Shown here: positions 15,369 through 17,902 of the stretch, one piece after another | Numbering within the stretch: the first letter of the stretch is position 1 | Layout of the letters: each line of letters opens with the position of its first letter | From: Deltaproteobacteria bacterium | GTDB taxonomy: Bacteria > Desulfobacterota > Desulfobacteria > Desulfobacterales > SURF-15 | Reading direction: 5' to 3' | Assembly (NCBI GenBank): GCA_024644775.1 | Contig: JAHEHB010000055.1 | Location: 1-17,902, forward strand | DNA length: 17,902 nucleotides | Made by a program: the position numbers and the translations under genes | The notes under the pieces: model-generated | The model's database searches: none | Seen by the model: only the letters and a program-made list of their open reading frames with translations | Told to the model about the DNA's origin: nothing

Positions 15369-16661
15369 ATGATAGAGGACCGGATCGACGTTAACATCGC
15401 AGGGGGATTGGATATACCGCTGCCAAAAATGGTGCCGGTGGAAGTGACCTTTGAATCACCAGTATTGGGAAATATCGACCAAACGGTAAAAGAACAGTTT
15501 GGAAAACCAGAAATCAGGGAAAAGATTAAACCGGGAAAAACGATTGCCATCGGCTGTGGCAGCCGGGGGGTGGCGAACGTGGCAGAGGTTGCCAAAGCCG
15601 TGGTATCAGAAATAAAAGCTCTTGGAGGAAACCCATTCATATTCCCCGCCATGGCAAGTCATGGGGCAGCCACTGCGGAGGGACAAAAACAGGTTTTGGA
15701 AAGCTACGGGATAACGGAAGACTATGTGGGCTGCCCACTACGGGCCACCATGGAGACCGTGGTGCTTGAAACGTTGGACGACGGAACCAAGGTTCATGTG
15801 GACCGATATGCTGCGGAATCAGACGGCATTGTGCTTATAAATCGCATCAAGGTTCATACCAATTTTAGAGCCCCCATTGAGAGCGGGATCGTAAAGATGA
15901 TGACCATCGGAATGGGAAAAATCAACGGGGCGACGGAAATTCATTTTCATGGATTTGACGCTTTTGGAGAGCTATTACCACGGCTTGCTTCGATGATTAT
16001 GGGCAAGCTTCCGTTTTTGTTTGGTGTGGGTGTGGTGGAAAATGCCCAAGAGAATATTGCACTGATAGAGGCAATCGCTGCTGAATCCCTTCTCAAACGA
16101 GAGCCTGAGTTGCTGAGCCGTTCTAAAGAGTTGATGCCAAAGCTGTTGTTTGACACCATCGATGTACTGATCATTGATGAGATTGGTAAGGATATCAGCG
16201 GTTCAGGTTTTGATCCCAATGTAACCGGCCGCAACAATCGTTACATATCGTGGAGTGGCCCTCCCGAGGTACAAAAGATCGTGCTGTTGGATCTCACCGA
16301 AAAGACCCACGGCAATGCCACAGGACTGGGATTAGCCGATGTGATCACCATGACCCTGTATCGAAAGATGGATATTGCATCCACCTATGCAAATCTGATA
16401 ACCGCTACCTATCTGGACGGGGCCAATATACCGGTGATCATGAACACCGAGGAGGACGCCATCCGGCTTGCCGTAAAAACCTTACGCAACGTGCGGCCGG
16501 AAAATGCCTGCATTGTGCGCATCAAGAACACACTGGAGCTTACCGAGATTATGGTTTCAGAGCCGATGTTGGCTGAGGTGGAAGCTCACCCGCAGATGAA
16601 AGCGTTGGGATTACCTAATGAGTTACCATTCGATACCAAGGGGAATCTGAGAGCAGCTTAA
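15369..16661 (+). CDS. DUF2088/LarA-like protein, possible nickel-pincer enzyme
   Basis: A 430-residue protein of the lactate-racemase (LarA) N-terminal domain superfamily. The ATG at 15369 has AAAGGAGG seven bases upstream; the frame opens 16 codons earlier, but without a ribosome binding site. Visible blocks: GCGSRGVANVAEV (62-74), AMASHGAAT (94-102), NRIKVHTNFRAPIESGIVKM (158-177) and GMGKINGATEIHFHG (181-195). H98, H163, K176 and H192 line up by order and approximate spacing with the catalytic histidines, cofactor lysine and nickel-ligand histidine of LarA as I remember them (H108, H174, K184, H200). It has no signal peptide and is probably cytoplasmic. No larB, larC or larE cofactor genes are in the window, so substrate and cofactor supply are open. 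A weak promoter upstream makes it likely to be independent of cydB. Confidence 0.75.
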   Translation: MIEDRIDVNIAGGLDIPLPKMVPVEVTFESPVLGNIDQTVKEQFGKPEIREKIKPGKTIAIGCGSRGVANVAEVAKAVVSEIKALGGNPFIFPAMASHGAATAEGQKQVLESYGITEDYVGCPLRATMETVVLETLDDGTKVHVDRYAAESDGIVLINRIKVHTNFRAPIESGIVKMMTIGMGKINGATEIHFHGFDAFGELLPRLASMIMGKLPFLFGVGVVENAQENIALIEAIAAESLLKREPELLSRSKELMPKLLFDTIDVLIIDEIGKDISGSGFDPNVTGRNNRYISWSGPPEVQKIVLLDLTEKTHGNATGLGLADVITMTLYRKMDIASTYANLITATYLDGANIPVIMNTEEDAIRLAVKTLRNVRPENACIVRIKNTLELTEIMVSEPMLAEVEAHPQMKALGLPNELPFDTKGNLRAA

Positions 16662-16709
16662 TATGCGTATTTTAGTGCCGTCCTTTGATCAGTTTAGCAT
16701 TTTCCATTC

Positions 16710-16773
16710 ACCACAAAGAACACGAAGATGCACAAAGATTAGTGAAAAATTTTTGCTTCGTGTTCTTTATGGT
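16710..16773. repeat. 18-bp inverted repeat between convergent genes
   Basis: Arms ACCACAAAGAACACGAAG (16710-16727) and CTTCGTGTTCTTTATGGT (16756-16773) are complementary except for one base pair, around a 28-base loop. The hairpin lies between the convergent LarA-like and EamA genes and could terminate both. Close relatives of this ACCAC(G/A)AAGxACACGAAG motif are commonly seen in intergenic DNA of Desulfobacterota, so it is probably a dispersed element serving as a terminator. Confidence 0.6.
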
Positions 16774-16821
16774 AAACTCTGATCATGCGCAACAATTTAT
16801 GTCGTAATATATTGAATAAAT

Positions 16822-17688
16822 TCAGGTTCCTAATTTTAGCAGCACAAGACCCGCGAGCATAACGACGGTTCCAAGCCAAACGGTGCGGACCGTCGCGCCT
16901 TCTTTGAAAAAAAAATAGCCCGTAAGAAGCGCCAGCAGTACTTCAATCTGTTTTACGGCTTCCACATAGGCGCTTAGTGTCAGTGTGTACGCTGTGGTAC
17001 CGCACCAGGTTGTCAAGGCGGCACAGGCCCCCATGCCCACAAAATCTTTCCAATAACGACCAATGCTTGAGAAATGACGCCAGGACCGATACACGGTATA
17101 GGGAGTGATGATCGCGAAGCAAAACACGTAAGCGATAAATATGGCAAAGATCGGATTGGACAACAACGCCATTTTTTTTATCAAAACCACCGAAGGCGCG
17201 TAGCCCATGGCCGCTCCCATTGTCCACCGCTGCCCTGAATCCTTAATCAGTGCGGTCAACGGTGCCCAAAACGAAATACGCGCCATGTGGACATTTAGCA
17301 AATAGACACCCAGCAAGGAAAGCATTAACCCAATAAACCCAAGCAACGACAACACTTCACCCAAGGTTAAATATCCCCAAATCACAAGTAGAATCAGACT
17401 CAATTTCCAAATGGGGGTCACCAAGGAGATATCAGACTGCTTAAGGGCTTTCGATAAGCTGAAGGTTCCGAGACACTGGGTGATGCCAAACAGTGCACCA
17501 AACCCCCAAAATTCTTTTTGAACCGGCGGAATTCCTGTATAAAAAACCCCAAGTCCCGCAAATGGCAGCAAAAAGGTAAAACGGCCCCAGACATTAATGG
17601 TTTCATCCAGCGCATGTCCAAGCCGCTTCATGGCCACATTTCGAAGTACTTGAAACATGGCGCTAAGCAGTGCAAGCACAAACCACAT
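16822..17688 (-). CDS. EamA-type (drug/metabolite superfamily) membrane transporter
   Basis: A 288-residue, very hydrophobic protein with about ten predicted membrane spans in two halves, the size of EamA permeases. It starts MWFVLALLSAMFQVLRNVAMKRLG, a typical first span followed by a basic stretch. The first half includes FSLSKALKQSDISLVTPIWKL (about 76-96), and the second ends with VEVLLALLTGYFFFKEG-like sequence (about 248-266), where the lone Glu after the aromatic run is a family feature. The ATG at 17688 has only a weak GAAAG upstream. Members export metabolites, amino acids or drugs; the substrate is not predictable. It is convergent with the LarA-like gene, and I see no partner gene. 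Confidence 0.85.
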   Translation of the reverse strand: MWFVLALLSAMFQVLRNVAMKRLGHALDETINVWGRFTFLLPFAGLGVFYTGIPPVQKEFWGFGALFGITQCLGTFSLSKALKQSDISLVTPIWKLSLILLVIWGYLTLGEVLSLLGFIGLMLSLLGVYLLNVHMARISFWAPLTALIKDSGQRWTMGAAMGYAPSVVLIKKMALLSNPIFAIFIAYVFCFAIITPYTVYRSWRHFSSIGRYWKDFVGMGACAALTTWCGTTAYTLTLSAYVEAVKQIEVLLALLTGYFFFKEGATVRTVWLGTVVMLAGLVLLKLGT

Positions 17689-17902
17689 AGGTGAGCTTTC
17701 AGATTTTAGTACGTCTTGAGGTGGCGATATTGGTTACATGCACGATAGATGGGTCCTTTTTTTAATTTCCGATATACAATTTTTGAGTTTGGAATATGGC
17801 AATAAATAAAATTAGACTTCTTGTGTAACCCATCAGAGTTCATCCGCTTTGGGGGAGGGCGGCACCCCGAACTCCCCTTAAAAAGAGCGAACAGACCACC
17901 GT

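Noticed and set aside
17852..17877. GGGGAG-N14-CTCCCC hairpin near the right edge
   Set aside because: It could be a terminator of a gene beyond the window, but no gene end or U-run context is visible to support it.

Overview
The window looks like chromosomal DNA from a Gram-negative, mostly anaerobic bacterium, most plausibly a Desulfobacterota (sulfate-reducer type) lineage. I infer this from the mix of families: a ZraSR/NtrC-type two-component system, a polar amino acid ABC operon, cydDCAB with a short-Q-loop CydA, and a DUF2088/LarA-like protein. AT-rich dispersed hairpin repeats of a kind common in that group lie between the genes. No rRNA, tRNA, transposase, phage gene or CRISPR array is visible, and the taxonomy is inference only.

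Layout. (1) 1-574, minus: 5' part of a TrxC-like thioredoxin carrying two N-terminal zinc ribbons; its 3' end lies outside the window. (2) 732-3941, minus: a sigma-54-dependent response regulator and, upstream of it, a ZraS-like membrane histidine kinase. (3) 3942-4296: a divergent intergenic region with a good sigma-70 promoter for the rightward genes. (4) 4297-7736, plus: a polar amino acid uptake operon in the order permease, ATPase, binding protein, second permease. (5) 7737-9174: a repeat-rich region holding one unrecognised 152-residue gene on the minus strand, a possible gene remnant overlapping its start, imperfect direct and inverted repeats, and a hairpin-rich leader before the next operon. 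(6) 9175-15215, plus: cydD-cydC-cydA-cydB, encoding the heterodimeric ABC exporter needed for cytochrome bd assembly and the oxidase subunits themselves. (7) 15369-16661, plus: a DUF2088/LarA-like protein that keeps plausible nickel-pincer residues. (8) 16822-17688, minus: an EamA-type membrane transporter, convergent with the previous gene across an 18-bp inverted repeat.

How the genes work together. The kinase and regulator form one signalling unit, probably reading an envelope cue (ZraS relatives sense zinc). Their divergent position next to the amino acid ABC operon makes that operon a possible but unproven target. The four cyd genes form a self-contained module for building a high-affinity quinol oxidase, which in an anaerobe would serve oxygen scavenging. 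The zinc-ribbon thioredoxin fits redox or envelope stress defence. The LarA-like gene and the EamA transporter have no obvious partners in the window.

I did not find a clear multi-gene novel system. The best leads are the duplicated-ribbon thioredoxin with an atypical active site, the LarA-like protein with conserved ligand spacing, the Met/His-rich sensor loop of the kinase, and the repeat/remnant region at 7.7-9.2 kb with its possible structured cyd leader.
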